DNA of 45,831 nt from Pseudanabaena sp. SR411 (GTDB lineage Bacteria > Cyanobacteriota > Cyanobacteriia > Pseudanabaenales > Pseudanabaenaceae): assembly GCF_002251945.1 (NCBI RefSeq), contig NZ_NDHW01000082.1, positions 1-45,831 on the forward strand, in the 5' to 3' direction. Below the pieces are notes generated by a model. It saw only the letters and a program-made list of their open reading frames with translations. It ran no database searches and had not been told where the DNA came from. Positions within the stretch are counted from its first letter, which is position 1. Each line of letters begins with the position of its first letter. Of the stretch, positions 1-8,587 are shown one piece after another. A program made the position numbers and the translations under genes.

Positions 1-96
1 ACTAATCAGCTAGAGCAGTTTTTTGAATCCAGTCAATTTCTCTCAAAAATACAATTACGAAAAACACTGGATTTTATCTTTTCATTAATTCACTGA
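1..96 (+). CDS. 3' end of an unidentified ORF, possibly a transposase (partial)
   Basis: Frame 1 is open from the window edge for 31 codons and ends at TGA 94-96. The residues are polar and aromatic (QLEQFF, then KIQLRKTLDFIFSLIH at the end). I do not recognise the family. It lies immediately before a haemagglutinin-repeat frame that has lost its 5' end, so a plausible reading is the C-terminus of an insertion-sequence transposase whose end lies at about 100-130. This is inference from position only. The upstream part is outside the window. Confidence 0.3.
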   Translation, partial: TNQLEQFFESSQFLSKIQLRKTLDFIFSLIH

Positions 97-104
97 TCTT
101 ATAG

Positions 105-2411
105 CGGGAAGGGAGTAGACTAACGAGCCAACGTGAAATCAATTTTGATAAAGCTGGACTTTCTTCTGCTGGTGCTTCTGGTTCTATTTATGATGCTGGG
201 AATATCATCGTTAAAGCGGGTACTTTCATTGAAATAGGGATATTGAATGCTTCTGGCAATGAAAATGGGGGCAATATTAACCTATCTGCCAATGGAGATA
301 TACAAACGTTAGGTATTCGCTCTACTTCATATGGAAAAGCAGGCAATATCACACTAGTAAGCACTCAAGGAAAAATCAACACCACAAATAATACGGTTAT
401 TCCTGATAACAGTATATATATCAGTGCCATTGGAGCGAATGGAAATGGAGGATCAGTAATTCTGAGTGCGTATGGTGATATTGTCACGAATGATATATAT
501 GCTGAATCTTATGCAGGAGGTGTGGGTGGTTCGATTAAACTTACAAGTGAGACAGGCAAGATTGATACTAATGGTAAGCAAATCTCAACCTATGCTAATA
601 ACGGTAAAGCTGGCAATGTCACTCTTAAATCCGTAGAGGATATTAAGGTGGGTGATATTGTTGCTAATTCGAGAATGGGTGGAGATATAGTTGGGAATGG
701 TGGTGTTGTCAAACTAACTTCAACATCTGGCAATATTGAGTCAGGGAGTATCACTACTTCATCTCAAAATGGCGCGGCTGGTAATGTCACGATTGATGCG
801 GGTGGTGAGTCAATCAAAATTGTTAATTCGCTTTCACAGAATGGCACTGATTATAGTATCTATTCTGCTGGTGCAACTAAAAATGGCGGAATTACAATTA
901 ACCGCAAGTCTGGATCGACTGGTACTTTCTTTGCAGTGGGTGATGCTACTTACAATGGGACTAAGGGTGCGATCGGTGGTGGGAAGGATGCGAATGGTGT
1001 TGAGAATAGTCTGCTCACTACAACTATCGTCACGGGAACCTATGTTGATGGCAATATCAGAATTTTGACTCCAGATATTCCTGCGTCGAGTCTCTCAAAA
1101 CCTAGAACCATTCCTGCTGAAACTCCAACTACGACTAACAGTTTTGCTCCTGTTGATTCAAATAAAGTTCAAAACTTAATTAATTTAGGAAAGTATGAGC
1201 AGGCAATCGTTGCTCTGGACAATTTGCGAACAATTGAGTTCTATCAGAGTCAAGGCAATACTAGTCCCACAGTGCCACAGCTAAATTCTGTAAATCCAAT
1301 CAAGAATTTCTTGAATGCTGGTGATACTGCCACAGGCTCAAAGTCAGCGATGATTTATACCTTTTTGTCAGGCACAACGCTAAATAACCCGTCAGGTACA
1401 AGTCTACATCTGTTTGCTGTCACTTCAACAAGCGATGTTATCTACAGAACTATTCCATTAATTAACGGTCAATATCAAGGTCTTACTGTAAAAGATACTG
1501 CTACTGACTTTAAGACCGATTTACAAGATTTTAGTAGTGAAGATTACAAAGATTCGGCCTCACGTTTATATGATTTGATCTTCAGACCGATTAAAGATGC
1601 TTTATCTCCATATCAGGTCAATAATTTAATCTTCTCAAATGACAGTCTATTTCGCACTATACCTTTAGCTGCTTTATACGACAAGCAGACTCAGACGACT
1701 GGCAGGCATTTAGTGCAGGACTTCAGCAGTTCTGTTACTCCCAGCTTTCAAGTTATTGAAAAAGATAAATATACCTCTCTTAAAAGCGCTAATGTTCTAA
1801 AAATGGGTGCTACATCGTTTGGATTTGTAAAAGATCAAATACCAACATCTTGGTCAGCTTTGCCGGGTACTAGAGCAGAGCTTGAGAATATTGCTCAGAT
1901 TGAGTTGCAAACTTCCCCTAATGTTAGACACAGTCCAATTTATTTGAACAGTCAATTCTCTAAAGAAAACTTCCAAACATTAATATCTAAAAATGATGCA
2001 CCCATAATTCATCTTGCCACTCATGGACGAAAAAATGCTGTTGTTTTGGGAACAATTAACTCTAGTAAAGAGTCCAATGAAATATCTGCATCAGAACTTC
2101 GACAGTTGAAAGGATTGAGTAATAAAGATCTACTCGTATTTAGCGCATGTCAGACATTCCTAGATGATAATTTTAGTTATGGAATGGCTGGAGCAGCATT
2201 GGTTGCTGGAGTCAAGTCAACGATCGCTTCTTATTGGGATGTAAGCGATGATGGCACAGTGCCAGTCATGACAGGCTTTTACCAACAACTACTTGGGAAT
2301 GGCTTGCCAAAGACAAAGGCTTTACAAACAGCACAAATTGCTATGCTAACAAGCAATTATAATCATCCTATGTACTGGGCATCATTTGCTTTAGCTGGTA
2401 ATCCTTGGTAA
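105..2411 (+). pseudogene. 5'-truncated haemagglutinin-repeat protein with C-terminal CHAT protease domain
   Basis: The frame is open from just after a stop at 102-104. Its first possible initiator is TTG 243, but the haemagglutinin-like text already runs upstream of it (for example GSIYDAGNIIVKAG), so the true N-terminus with signal and secretion domain is missing. Counting from TTG 243, residues 1-270 are short Gly/Asn-rich beta-helix repeats (GNGGSVILSAYGDI type) as in filamentous-haemagglutinin proteins. Residues 270-430 are a linker with a short helical segment. Residues 440-722 form a CHAT caspase-like peptidase domain, with the catalytic pair visible as His594 in HLATHG and Cys636 in FSACQT, and the family ending YWASFALAGNPW. 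Cyanobacterial homologues of this build are large secreted or surface proteins. The peptidase domain itself looks intact. Loss of the start makes it a likely pseudogene unless an upstream fusion drives it. A secreted LRR gene follows 33 bp downstream. Confidence 0.75.
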
Positions 2412-2444
2412 ATTCAGTAAAAGTTAATTCATATATAGCAAACT

Positions 2445-3254
2445 ATGATTAAATCAATTGCCAAATTTATTCTTTTTAGTGGCTTCAACTATTTTGCGAT
2501 ATCATCATCGGCTTTAGCTATCAGTTTTGTCGATCTTTGCCAGGAAAGAAACAATTTGTCCCCAGAGGTGAAACTTACGATTGAAAGCATACTAAAATAT
2601 GCTCAAACATCTAGTTGTTCTCAAGCAGAGACAAATATCATGCGTTCCAAACGACTGGAAATTAGAGCCGTAGGGATCCAAAATTTGAGTCCAATCAAAT
2701 TGCTACCTAGTATAGAAGTTCTATCCCTACCTAAAAACAAAATTTCTAACATTGCAGATTTGCAATACCTAACAAATTTAAAAACTCTTGAACTTAATCA
2801 CAATCAGATCTCAGACATTAATCCATTGAGTTCTCTCTTAAATTTAAATAATCTTAATTTAGATAAAAATAGGATTTACGATACTACTCCACTGCAATCA
2901 CTGACAAAATTAACTGATCTTTATCTTTCTGACAACCTGATCACAGATATTAAGCCACTAGGAAGTCTGACAAAATTAACTATTCTTGGACTTACTGGTA
3001 ACCGTATTACTGATATCAGTTCTCTAAGAAATATGACAGATTTAATTGCGCTAAGTGCCAATCGCAATCAAATCTCTAATATAAGCCCTTTAAGGTTTCT
3101 GACAAAACTTGAAAAACTCTTTCTAAAATATAATCAGATTACAGATATTATGACGTTACAATCTTTAATAAATTTAAAAGTTGTTTCATTTAGAGGTAAC
3201 CCAATAGCTAATAAAACTTGTCCATTTACTGATAAAGACTTTTGTAGATTCTAA
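2445..3254 (+). CDS. Secreted leucine-rich-repeat protein (SDS22/internalin-type repeats)
   Basis: A 269-residue protein with an N-terminal signal peptide (residues 1-25, hydrophobic core FILFSGFNYFAI, likely cleavage after SALA). From about residue 75 to 255 it has about eight 22-residue leucine-rich repeats of the form LTxLxxLxLxxNxITDIxPL, the SDS22/internalin subclass. Two cysteines near the C-terminus (CPFTDKDFC) probably form a disulphide cap. Such proteins act as extracytoplasmic binding scaffolds. The ligand is not deducible. It begins 33 bp after the haemagglutinin/CHAT frame on the same strand, so the two could have been co-transcribed. Its AT-rich, HIP1-poor coding sequence resembles the CHAT gene more than the housekeeping genes downstream. 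Confidence 0.8.
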   Translation: MIKSIAKFILFSGFNYFAISSSALAISFVDLCQERNNLSPEVKLTIESILKYAQTSSCSQAETNIMRSKRLEIRAVGIQNLSPIKLLPSIEVLSLPKNKISNIADLQYLTNLKTLELNHNQISDINPLSSLLNLNNLNLDKNRIYDTTPLQSLTKLTDLYLSDNLITDIKPLGSLTKLTILGLTGNRITDISSLRNMTDLIALSANRNQISNISPLRFLTKLEKLFLKYNQITDIMTLQSLINLKVVSFRGNPIANKTCPFTDKDFCRF

Positions 3255-3559
3255 TGTGAATAATCGCTAATCTCAGACCAAATTATAAGGAGTACATCTA
3301 AAAAAAGGTGAGTTTGTGGATCATGCTTTAGCCCTTATGAAAGATTGCAGACACATTTCAAAAAGCAGTGATCGCAACTTAGACGATCACTTGTTTAGTA
3401 GGTAAGACTGTTGTATGGAAATGTATAGAGAGATTTTGCCACGTTTAGATTTTTTGTCTTTGGGCTTTGTAATGCAAATTGCTGATTTAGAGTTTTTTTA
3501 GGAAAAGTTTCTGAAAAAATGTTAGTTTTTGGTAGAGCGATTTTTTCAATCAGAAATAC
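3255..3559. other. Intergenic region without a recognisable gene
   Basis: About 300 bp, AT-rich, with no open frame resembling a protein and no strong palindrome. It must hold the promoter for the ABC/MCE pair, but I cannot identify a specific element with confidence. Confidence 0.5.
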
Positions 3560-4399
3560 ATGTCGATGGAGCCAGTCCGATCTCTGATCAAAAATAGTAG
3601 CAATGTGGTCACACCCTTGCTAGAACTGCGTGATATTCATAAAAGTTTTGGATCTAATGCCGTATTAAATGGTGTTGATCTCACTGTGCATACAGGTGAA
3701 GCGATCGCCATCATTGGCCCCTCTGGTACTGGTAAATCGACAATCTTACGCATTATTTGCGGACTACTTGCCCCTGACCAAGGTGAGTTATACATCAATG
3801 GCAACCTTGTTTCATCTGAAGATGATATCCAAGAAGGAGGTTACGGCTTAAGTATTGGGATGGTATTTCAAAATGCCGCCCTCTTTGACTCGCTTACGGT
3901 TGCCGAAAATGTGGGATTCTCGTTATTTGAGCATTCCCGCTTGTCACGCCGCGAGATTTATCGACTGGTCGAACATAAGCTTGCCATGGTGGGTTTAGAT
4001 AACATTAGTGATCGCTATCCGAGCCAACTGTCAGGCGGGATGAGAAAACGGGTGAGTTTTGCCCGTGCGATTATGGATGACCCCACCGCCAAAACGCAAA
4101 CCAAAAAAGTGCTGCTCTATGATGAACCAACCGCAGGACTTGACCCTGTGGCTTCGACCATTATCGAAGACCTAATGCGATCGCTCCGAGAGCAACAGGT
4201 CTGTGATAGCTATATTGTCGTTACTCACCAAGACAGCACGATCCGCCGTACAGCCGATCGCTTGATCGTTCTTTATCGTGGATCGGTGCGCTATGCAGGA
4301 AACGTGAGTACAATTGATACTGCCGACAATCCGTATGTCAGACAATTTTTTAGTGGCAGTACTGAAGGTCCAATTCAACTTTTGACTAGGGAGGTATAA
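3560..4399 (+). CDS. ABC transporter ATP-binding protein, MlaF-like (lipid transport)
   Basis: A 279-residue nucleotide-binding subunit. The Walker A motif is GPSGTGKST near residue 54, the Q-loop is VFQNAALFDSLTVAEN, and the ABC signature LSGGMRKRV is the form typical of MlaF/Ttg2A and Mkl ATPases. Walker B reads VLLYDEPTAGLDP and the H-loop is VVTHQ. It should power movement of phospholipid or another lipid between the envelope membranes together with an MlaE-type permease, which is not in this window. The MCE-domain partner starts 5 bp after its stop, so they form one transcription unit. The start at ATG 3560 is followed by a second ATG two codons later, and either could be used. No HIP1-type or frameshift anomaly is visible. 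Confidence 0.9.
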   Translation: MSMEPVRSLIKNSSNVVTPLLELRDIHKSFGSNAVLNGVDLTVHTGEAIAIIGPSGTGKSTILRIICGLLAPDQGELYINGNLVSSEDDIQEGGYGLSIGMVFQNAALFDSLTVAENVGFSLFEHSRLSRREIYRLVEHKLAMVGLDNISDRYPSQLSGGMRKRVSFARAIMDDPTAKTQTKKVLLYDEPTAGLDPVASTIIEDLMRSLREQQVCDSYIVVTHQDSTIRRTADRLIVLYRGSVRYAGNVSTIDTADNPYVRQFFSGSTEGPIQLLTREV

Positions 4400-4404
4400 G
4401 GCTC

Positions 4405-5718
4405 GTGCAGCGAAAAACATTACGCGACGGTGCGCTTGGCTTATTTATCATTGGTGGAGTAGTGGCGCTTGGGGGCGCATTGCTATGGTTGCGCGGGTTG
4501 CAACTCAGTAGTTCTAAGTTTACGTTTACGATCAAAATAGCTGATGCAAGTGGATTAAATACTGGCTCAGTGGTTCGATTTCGTGGTGTGGAAGTGGGAC
4601 GGGTAACAGCTCTGACCGCTCAAACTGAAGGCGTTGATGTGCAAGTAAGTATTGAAAATCCTAAATTGATTATTCCTAAGCAATCGGTTGCTGAGACTAA
4701 CCAAAGTGGTTTTCTGGGCAATACCAATATTGATATTTTTCCGCCTCAAGATAAAGTAGCCATTGATCCACAGATGAATCCGATCGCTAAGGATTGCAAT
4801 GCTGATTTGATTATTTGTCAGGGTGGGCAGATTGACGGTGTGCGTGGTGTGAGCTTCATTGCTTTACTTAAGGATTCGAGTGCAGCCTTACGCAAAATCA
4901 ATGATCAAAATCTCGTCGATAACCTCAATGAATCCTTAATTGCGGCTAAAACAACAGCTAAAAGCATCCAAAAACTGACAGATTCAGCGAATCGATTAGT
5001 TGGCAATTTTGAAAATCAACTTACTAAGTTTGGCGACACAGCCGACGCAATTAGTGGTGCGGCGACTAAGGTGGGCAATGTGGCAAATAGCGCCCAAGAC
5101 TTGATTGAGGTTAATCGCGAAAAACTAGCCCAAACCCTTGATGGGATTGCGGCTACTTCCAAAGAAGCACAATCGCTGCTAGCCAGTGCCAAACCTTTAT
5201 TAAATGATGGCAAGATGATCGCCAATTTACAGCAGCTAGCTGAAAATGCTGCTGAAACCTCGGCGAACCTCCGCAAAGTATCGGGTGAACTAAACGATCC
5301 TGCTACCATCACAGCGTTACGCGAAACTCTAGACTCGGCTAGGGCGACTTTTGCCAATGCCAAGAAAATTACCGCTGATCTCGATGAACTGACAGGAGAT
5401 CCGAAACTGCGTAGTAATATTCGCAACTTGATTAATGGTTTAGGTGGGTTGCTATCCAATGCGCCAAATTTGGACTCAATTGCACCAACGGCAACTAATT
5501 CACGTCCTAGCGAACCGACAGCAGGCGATCACCCTAAATTACCAGAAACGGTAGAAGTCGCTCGCAATAAAGTGATTAAATCTGCGCCAGAAGATGCTCG
5601 CTTCAAACGCGAAAAAGAACTGGACTCTCAAAAAATCAAAATCAATAGCCCCAAACCCAGTAGCACGATTGTTAAATCAGAAATAGCCCCTGAGACAGAG
5701 GCTACAGTTAAGAATTAG
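4405..5718 (+). CDS. MCE/MlaD family lipid-binding protein
   Basis: A 437-residue protein starting at GTG 4405, preceded by a good GGGAGGT ribosome site at about 4389-4395 that overlaps the end of the ATPase gene. One N-terminal membrane anchor (residues 10-29, LGLFIIGGVVALGGALLWL) is followed by the MCE domain (about 37-115, including GSVVRFRGVEVGRV). A long Ala/Asn-rich helical region (about 150-345) and a low-complexity charged tail follow. MCE proteins form hexameric rings or tubes that carry lipid across the periplasm, and the helical part may build the conduit. Pairing with the upstream MlaF-like ATPase supports the role, while the substrate is unknown. Cyanobacterial MCE proteins of this length with a coiled C-terminal region are usual. 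Confidence 0.88.
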   Translation: MQRKTLRDGALGLFIIGGVVALGGALLWLRGLQLSSSKFTFTIKIADASGLNTGSVVRFRGVEVGRVTALTAQTEGVDVQVSIENPKLIIPKQSVAETNQSGFLGNTNIDIFPPQDKVAIDPQMNPIAKDCNADLIICQGGQIDGVRGVSFIALLKDSSAALRKINDQNLVDNLNESLIAAKTTAKSIQKLTDSANRLVGNFENQLTKFGDTADAISGAATKVGNVANSAQDLIEVNREKLAQTLDGIAATSKEAQSLLASAKPLLNDGKMIANLQQLAENAAETSANLRKVSGELNDPATITALRETLDSARATFANAKKITADLDELTGDPKLRSNIRNLINGLGGLLSNAPNLDSIAPTATNSRPSEPTAGDHPKLPETVEVARNKVIKSAPEDARFKREKELDSQKIKINSPKPSSTIVKSEIAPETEATVKN

Positions 5719-5778
5719 TAGCGCGCGGTGAAGCTACGCATTACTAATTCCTGTGGTAGGAAGAAAGTAAAATAAAGA

Positions 5779-5819
5779 ACAGTTTTTGTGGCGCAACGAA
5801 TTTGCGCTAAAAAAACTGT
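5779..5819. repeat. Imperfect hairpin between the MCE and NfeD genes
   Basis: The outer arms ACAGTTTTT (5779-5787) and AAAAACTGT (5811-5819) enclose an inner stem GCGCAA/TTGCGC (5791-5796 with 5802-5807). It resembles a worn copy of the 8520-8566 hairpin, with the same (A)CAGTTTTT-GTGG start and a central CGAA. It could terminate the ABC-MCE transcript. Confidence 0.6.
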
Positions 5820-5852
5820 GTTTTGGGATAATTCTGATAAATCAGGTGTGCA

Positions 5853-6287
5853 ATGAATTTACTACCTAGTCAAGTCTGGCTACTGATCGGTATTGCCCTT
5901 TGCATTATTGAGTTGCTAGTGCCATTGCCAACCTTTTTGATTGCTGGGGCAATGGGCTTAGCTGCGTTACTAGTAGGTTTGATCGCGCTGATTTTGCCGA
6001 TTCCTGCCTTGCAAATCCTTGCTTGGATGCTGATCTCAGCAATGTTAGCAGTGGCTTCACGACGATTTATTCCCAAGGATTCACACCAACTGAAAGAGGC
6101 GAGTGAAGGGGTTACGCTTACGGAAATCCCCGCTGGAGAAACGGGAAGAGTCCATTATGAAGGCGGTTCGTGGAAAGCAAAATGTGATAATCCACAAATC
6201 GCGATCGCGGCTCAACAAAAAGTCATTATTCTGAGGCGACAAGGCACAACATTAATCGTTGTTCCTGAAAATTGGCTGAGTCATTAG
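5853..6287 (+). CDS. NfeD-like membrane protein (short form, C-terminal OB fold)
   Basis: A 144-residue protein. Residues 7-68 hold closely packed hydrophobic helices (VWLLIGIALCIIELLV, FLIAGAMGLAALLVGLIALI and LQILAWMLISAMLAVA). Residues 80-144 form a small beta domain with ETGRVHYEGGSWKAKC, the signature of the NfeD C-terminal OB fold that follows the helices. Short NfeD proteins of this kind usually work with a stomatin/prohibitin (SPFH) partner or a rhomboid-like ClpP-class protease in membrane quality control. No such partner is adjacent here, so the role stays general. It is followed by the DnaA-box region, so it is the last gene before the candidate origin. Confidence 0.82.
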   Translation: MNLLPSQVWLLIGIALCIIELLVPLPTFLIAGAMGLAALLVGLIALILPIPALQILAWMLISAMLAVASRRFIPKDSHQLKEASEGVTLTEIPAGETGRVHYEGGSWKAKCDNPQIAIAAQQKVIILRRQGTTLIVVPENWLSH

Positions 6288-6736
6288 CGGCAAAAAACGT
6301 AAAGTAACGTAAATTGTCGGTTTTTGCTGATGTATAAATCGCCATAAATATTAAGAAAAAAATAATTTTCAACTTAGATCCCCAAAAGTTTTCCACAGAC
6401 TTTTCCACAGATATCGCGACTTTTTCCACAGATAACTGTTAGTTTTCCACAGGTGCTTTTGACGATAAAAATACTGCCGCCTTACTGGTTAAGGATTCGT
6501 TAATAGAATGAGCATTTCACTTGGGAAAACTTTTAAGACCCTTTAACTATTAAGATATGTAAATCAAATCACCCTAAAATACTGATTCTATCAAGCTGGT
6601 TTCATTTATTTATCATCAATACTTAACACTTCGTTACGTTGACAAGAACAGCTAGTTGCACGCACAATTAAAGCCCGACCTCTGAAAAATGGTTGCGTCA
6701 CTTCTATCAAACTTGTTTAAGAGTTGAGGTTTCAGC
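6288..6736. other. Candidate chromosomal replication origin region (oriC-like)
   Basis: About 450 bp with no gene. It contains four identical TTTTCCACA boxes, all on the plus strand, at 6389-6397, 6401-6409, 6422-6430 and 6443-6451. Start-to-start spacings are 12, 21 and 21 bp, so the last three are two helical turns apart. TTTTCCACA is the DnaA-box form reported for cyanobacterial origins. AT-rich flanks lie on both sides (for example 6340-6370 and 6540-6630) and could be the unwinding element. No dnaN or dnaA is in the window, so the call rests on the box cluster alone. An alternative is a titration site or a DnaA-regulated promoter. Confidence 0.6.
6389..6451 (+). promoter_or_regulatory. 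Cluster of four DnaA boxes
   Basis: Four perfect TTTTCCACA copies in direct orientation at two-turn spacing between the last three. The chance of four identical 9-mers in 63 bp is very low even in AT-rich DNA. Confidence 0.75.
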
Positions 6737-6973
6737 ATGAGTACGACCGTCAGTATATTGGCAGAGATTCCTGAAGAATTGCACGAAACCCTCAAAAGTT
6801 ACCTAGAGTCACATCCTGACTGGGATCAGGATCGTGTATTTGCTGCTGCTTTGTCTTTGTTTTTGTTGCAAAATGGTGGTAGCGATCGCCACGGCACATC
6901 CCACAATGCATCCCATAGCTATCGCAGTACTGCCAAAGTGTATTTAAACGCTTTATTTCAGCACTCAGTATAA
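6737..6973 (+). CDS. DUF2811-like small cyanobacterial protein
   Basis: A 78-residue protein starting at ATG 6737 behind a GAGTTGAGG-like ribosome site. The first 55 residues (TVSILAEIPEELHETLKSY, then SHPDWDQDRVFAAALSLFLL) match what I recall of the cyanobacterial DUF2811 family, a short helical domain of unknown function with a ribbon-helix-helix-like feel. The tail, rich in His, Ser and Arg, is variable. It is the first gene to the right of the DnaA-box cluster and a hairpin follows directly after its stop. No function is proposed. Confidence 0.75.
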   Translation: MSTTVSILAEIPEELHETLKSYLESHPDWDQDRVFAAALSLFLLQNGGSDRHGTSHNASHSYRSTAKVYLNALFQHSV

Positions 6974-6976
6974 ACA

Positions 6977-6993
6977 AGCCGCCTATGGCGGCT
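6977..6993. terminator. Short GC-rich hairpin after the DUF2811-like gene
   Basis: AGCCGCC-TAT-GGCGGCT, a perfect 7-bp stem with a 3-nt loop 4 bp past the stop codon. There is no T-run, so it may be a transcript-end stabiliser rather than a strong intrinsic terminator. Confidence 0.5.
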
Positions 6994-7078
6994 GCACAAT
7001 TCTAAATAAAGCTTTTACCGAACTATAGGAGCTTTGTTGTACTAGACTGAAAATTGCTGCCTTTAAGTCCTTTTAGTT

Positions 7079-8518
7079 ATGTCCCTAACACCTTCCTCTG
7101 CAACCAATCAACCCTTAGATGTTCTTGTCGTTGGCGCAGGGATATCAGGCTTAACGATCGCCCATGAACTGGCGATCGCCAAAAAATATCGCGTCTTGGT
7201 TGCGGAAGCACAGGATCGGGTGGGCGGTGCGATCACCAGCGCTAAAAATGATGAAGGTTATCAATGGGAAGAGGGTCCAAATAGTTTTCAGCCTGCGCCT
7301 GAGCTATTGCGTTTAGCAGTACAGGTGGGACTAAAGGACGAATTGGTATTAGCTGATGGCAAATTGCCCCGTTTTGTCTTTCTCAATGGCAAGTTAAACG
7401 CTTTACCCATGAGTCCACCGACAGCGATCGCCTCCAAAATTTTGACTTGGGGAGGCAAAATTCGTCTGGCTTTAGGTGCGATCGGCTTTGCGCGTCCCGC
7501 AATGGCTGGCGAAGAATCCGTTGATCAATTCTTTTCGCGCCTTCTAGGTAAACAAGCGGTTGAAAGATTAGTTGCACCGTTTATCTCAGGTGTATACGCA
7601 GGTGATCCTAAACGACTCAGTGCCAAGGCAGCCTTTGCCAAAATCTTTCGGTTAGAAAATAGCTATAACGGTTTGCTCGCAGGCGCGATTCTTTCGGCAA
7701 AGGAACGTAAAGCCCAAAAGCTGAGTGATCCCAATATTCCTAAAGTTAAAGCTGGTGAATTGGGTTCATTTCGGCAAGGGATTAAGATGTTGCCTGAGGC
7801 GATCGCCACGAAATTGCGAGATCAAGGTACAGCCGTCAAGCAGCAATGGACTTTGCGATCGCTAGAAAAGCAAGACGAAATCTATATTTCTAAGTTTGAT
7901 ACGCCTACGGGTGAAGAAACGGTGCGATCGCGATCGGTAGTACTCAGTACCCCCGCCTATGTCACTGCTAAGCTATTGCAAGACTATCTACCAGCAGCTA
8001 GCCAAGCCTTAAACGAGATTTTTTATCCGACTGTAGCCTGTGTAGTGATGGCATATCCTAAGAGCGAATTTGCCTATGACATGAAAGGATTTGGCAATCT
8101 CATTCCCCGCACTCAAGGCGTGAGAACTCTAGGCACAATCTGGTCATCCAGTCTATTTGCAGGACGCGCCCCTGAAGGTTGGCAACTGTTATTAAACTTT
8201 ATCGGCGGCACGCTCGATCCTGCTTTAGCTAAGCTATCAGAACCTGAAATCATTGCTGCCGTTCATCAAGATCTCAAGAAAACCATCCTGCGTCCTGATA
8301 CAAAAGCCGAACCGAAGGCGATCGCAGTCCATGTTTGGGATAAAGCCATTCCTCAATACGAGATTGGACATTTAGACCGCCTTGCGACGGTAGAAAAAGA
8401 ATTACAAAAATCTCAAGGCTTGTATATCAGTGCCAACTTTATTGGCGGTGTGGCTTTAGGTGATTGCATCAAGCGGAGTTTGCAAGAAGCTACTAAAATT
8501 GATGCATTCTTAAAATAA
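7079..8518 (+). CDS. hemY: Protoporphyrinogen oxidase, HemY type
   Basis: A 479-residue FAD-dependent enzyme that oxidises protoporphyrinogen IX to protoporphyrin IX, the last step shared by haem and chlorophyll synthesis. The N-terminal dinucleotide fold VVGAGISGLTIAHELA (residues 17-32) and the RVGGAI motif bind FAD. The segment ERLVAPFISGVYAGDPKRLS closely resembles plant PPOX, and the C-terminal YISANFIGGVALGDCI closes the FAD site. Length is normal for the oxygen-dependent HemY/PPOX family. From general knowledge most cyanobacteria rely on the unrelated HemJ, so a HemY gene is a minority trait. Whether HemJ also exists here cannot be seen. A strong hairpin follows 1 bp after the stop. 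Confidence 0.92.
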   Translation: MSLTPSSATNQPLDVLVVGAGISGLTIAHELAIAKKYRVLVAEAQDRVGGAITSAKNDEGYQWEEGPNSFQPAPELLRLAVQVGLKDELVLADGKLPRFVFLNGKLNALPMSPPTAIASKILTWGGKIRLALGAIGFARPAMAGEESVDQFFSRLLGKQAVERLVAPFISGVYAGDPKRLSAKAAFAKIFRLENSYNGLLAGAILSAKERKAQKLSDPNIPKVKAGELGSFRQGIKMLPEAIATKLRDQGTAVKQQWTLRSLEKQDEIYISKFDTPTGEETVRSRSVVLSTPAYVTAKLLQDYLPAASQALNEIFYPTVACVVMAYPKSEFAYDMKGFGNLIPRTQGVRTLGTIWSSSLFAGRAPEGWQLLLNFIGGTLDPALAKLSEPEIIAAVHQDLKKTILRPDTKAEPKAIAVHVWDKAIPQYEIGHLDRLATVEKELQKSQGLYISANFIGGVALGDCIKRSLQEATKIDAFLK

Positions 8519-8519
8519 A

Positions 8520-8566
8520 GAGCAGTTTTTTGTGGTTCGGCGAAGCCGAACCACAAAAAACTGCTC
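8520..8566. terminator. 22-bp perfect hairpin with GAA loop between hemY and thrB
   Basis: Left arm 8520-8541, loop GAA 8542-8544, right arm 8545-8566, all pairs matching. It has a run of six T in the left arm and six A in the right arm, and the apex reads CGGC-GAA-GCCG. It ends about 20 bp before thrB, so it separates two same-strand genes. The same apex occurs at 45280-45316, so it also belongs to a repeat family. Confidence 0.75.
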
Positions 8567-8587
8567 CACATATTCTAGTTGTTCAAT

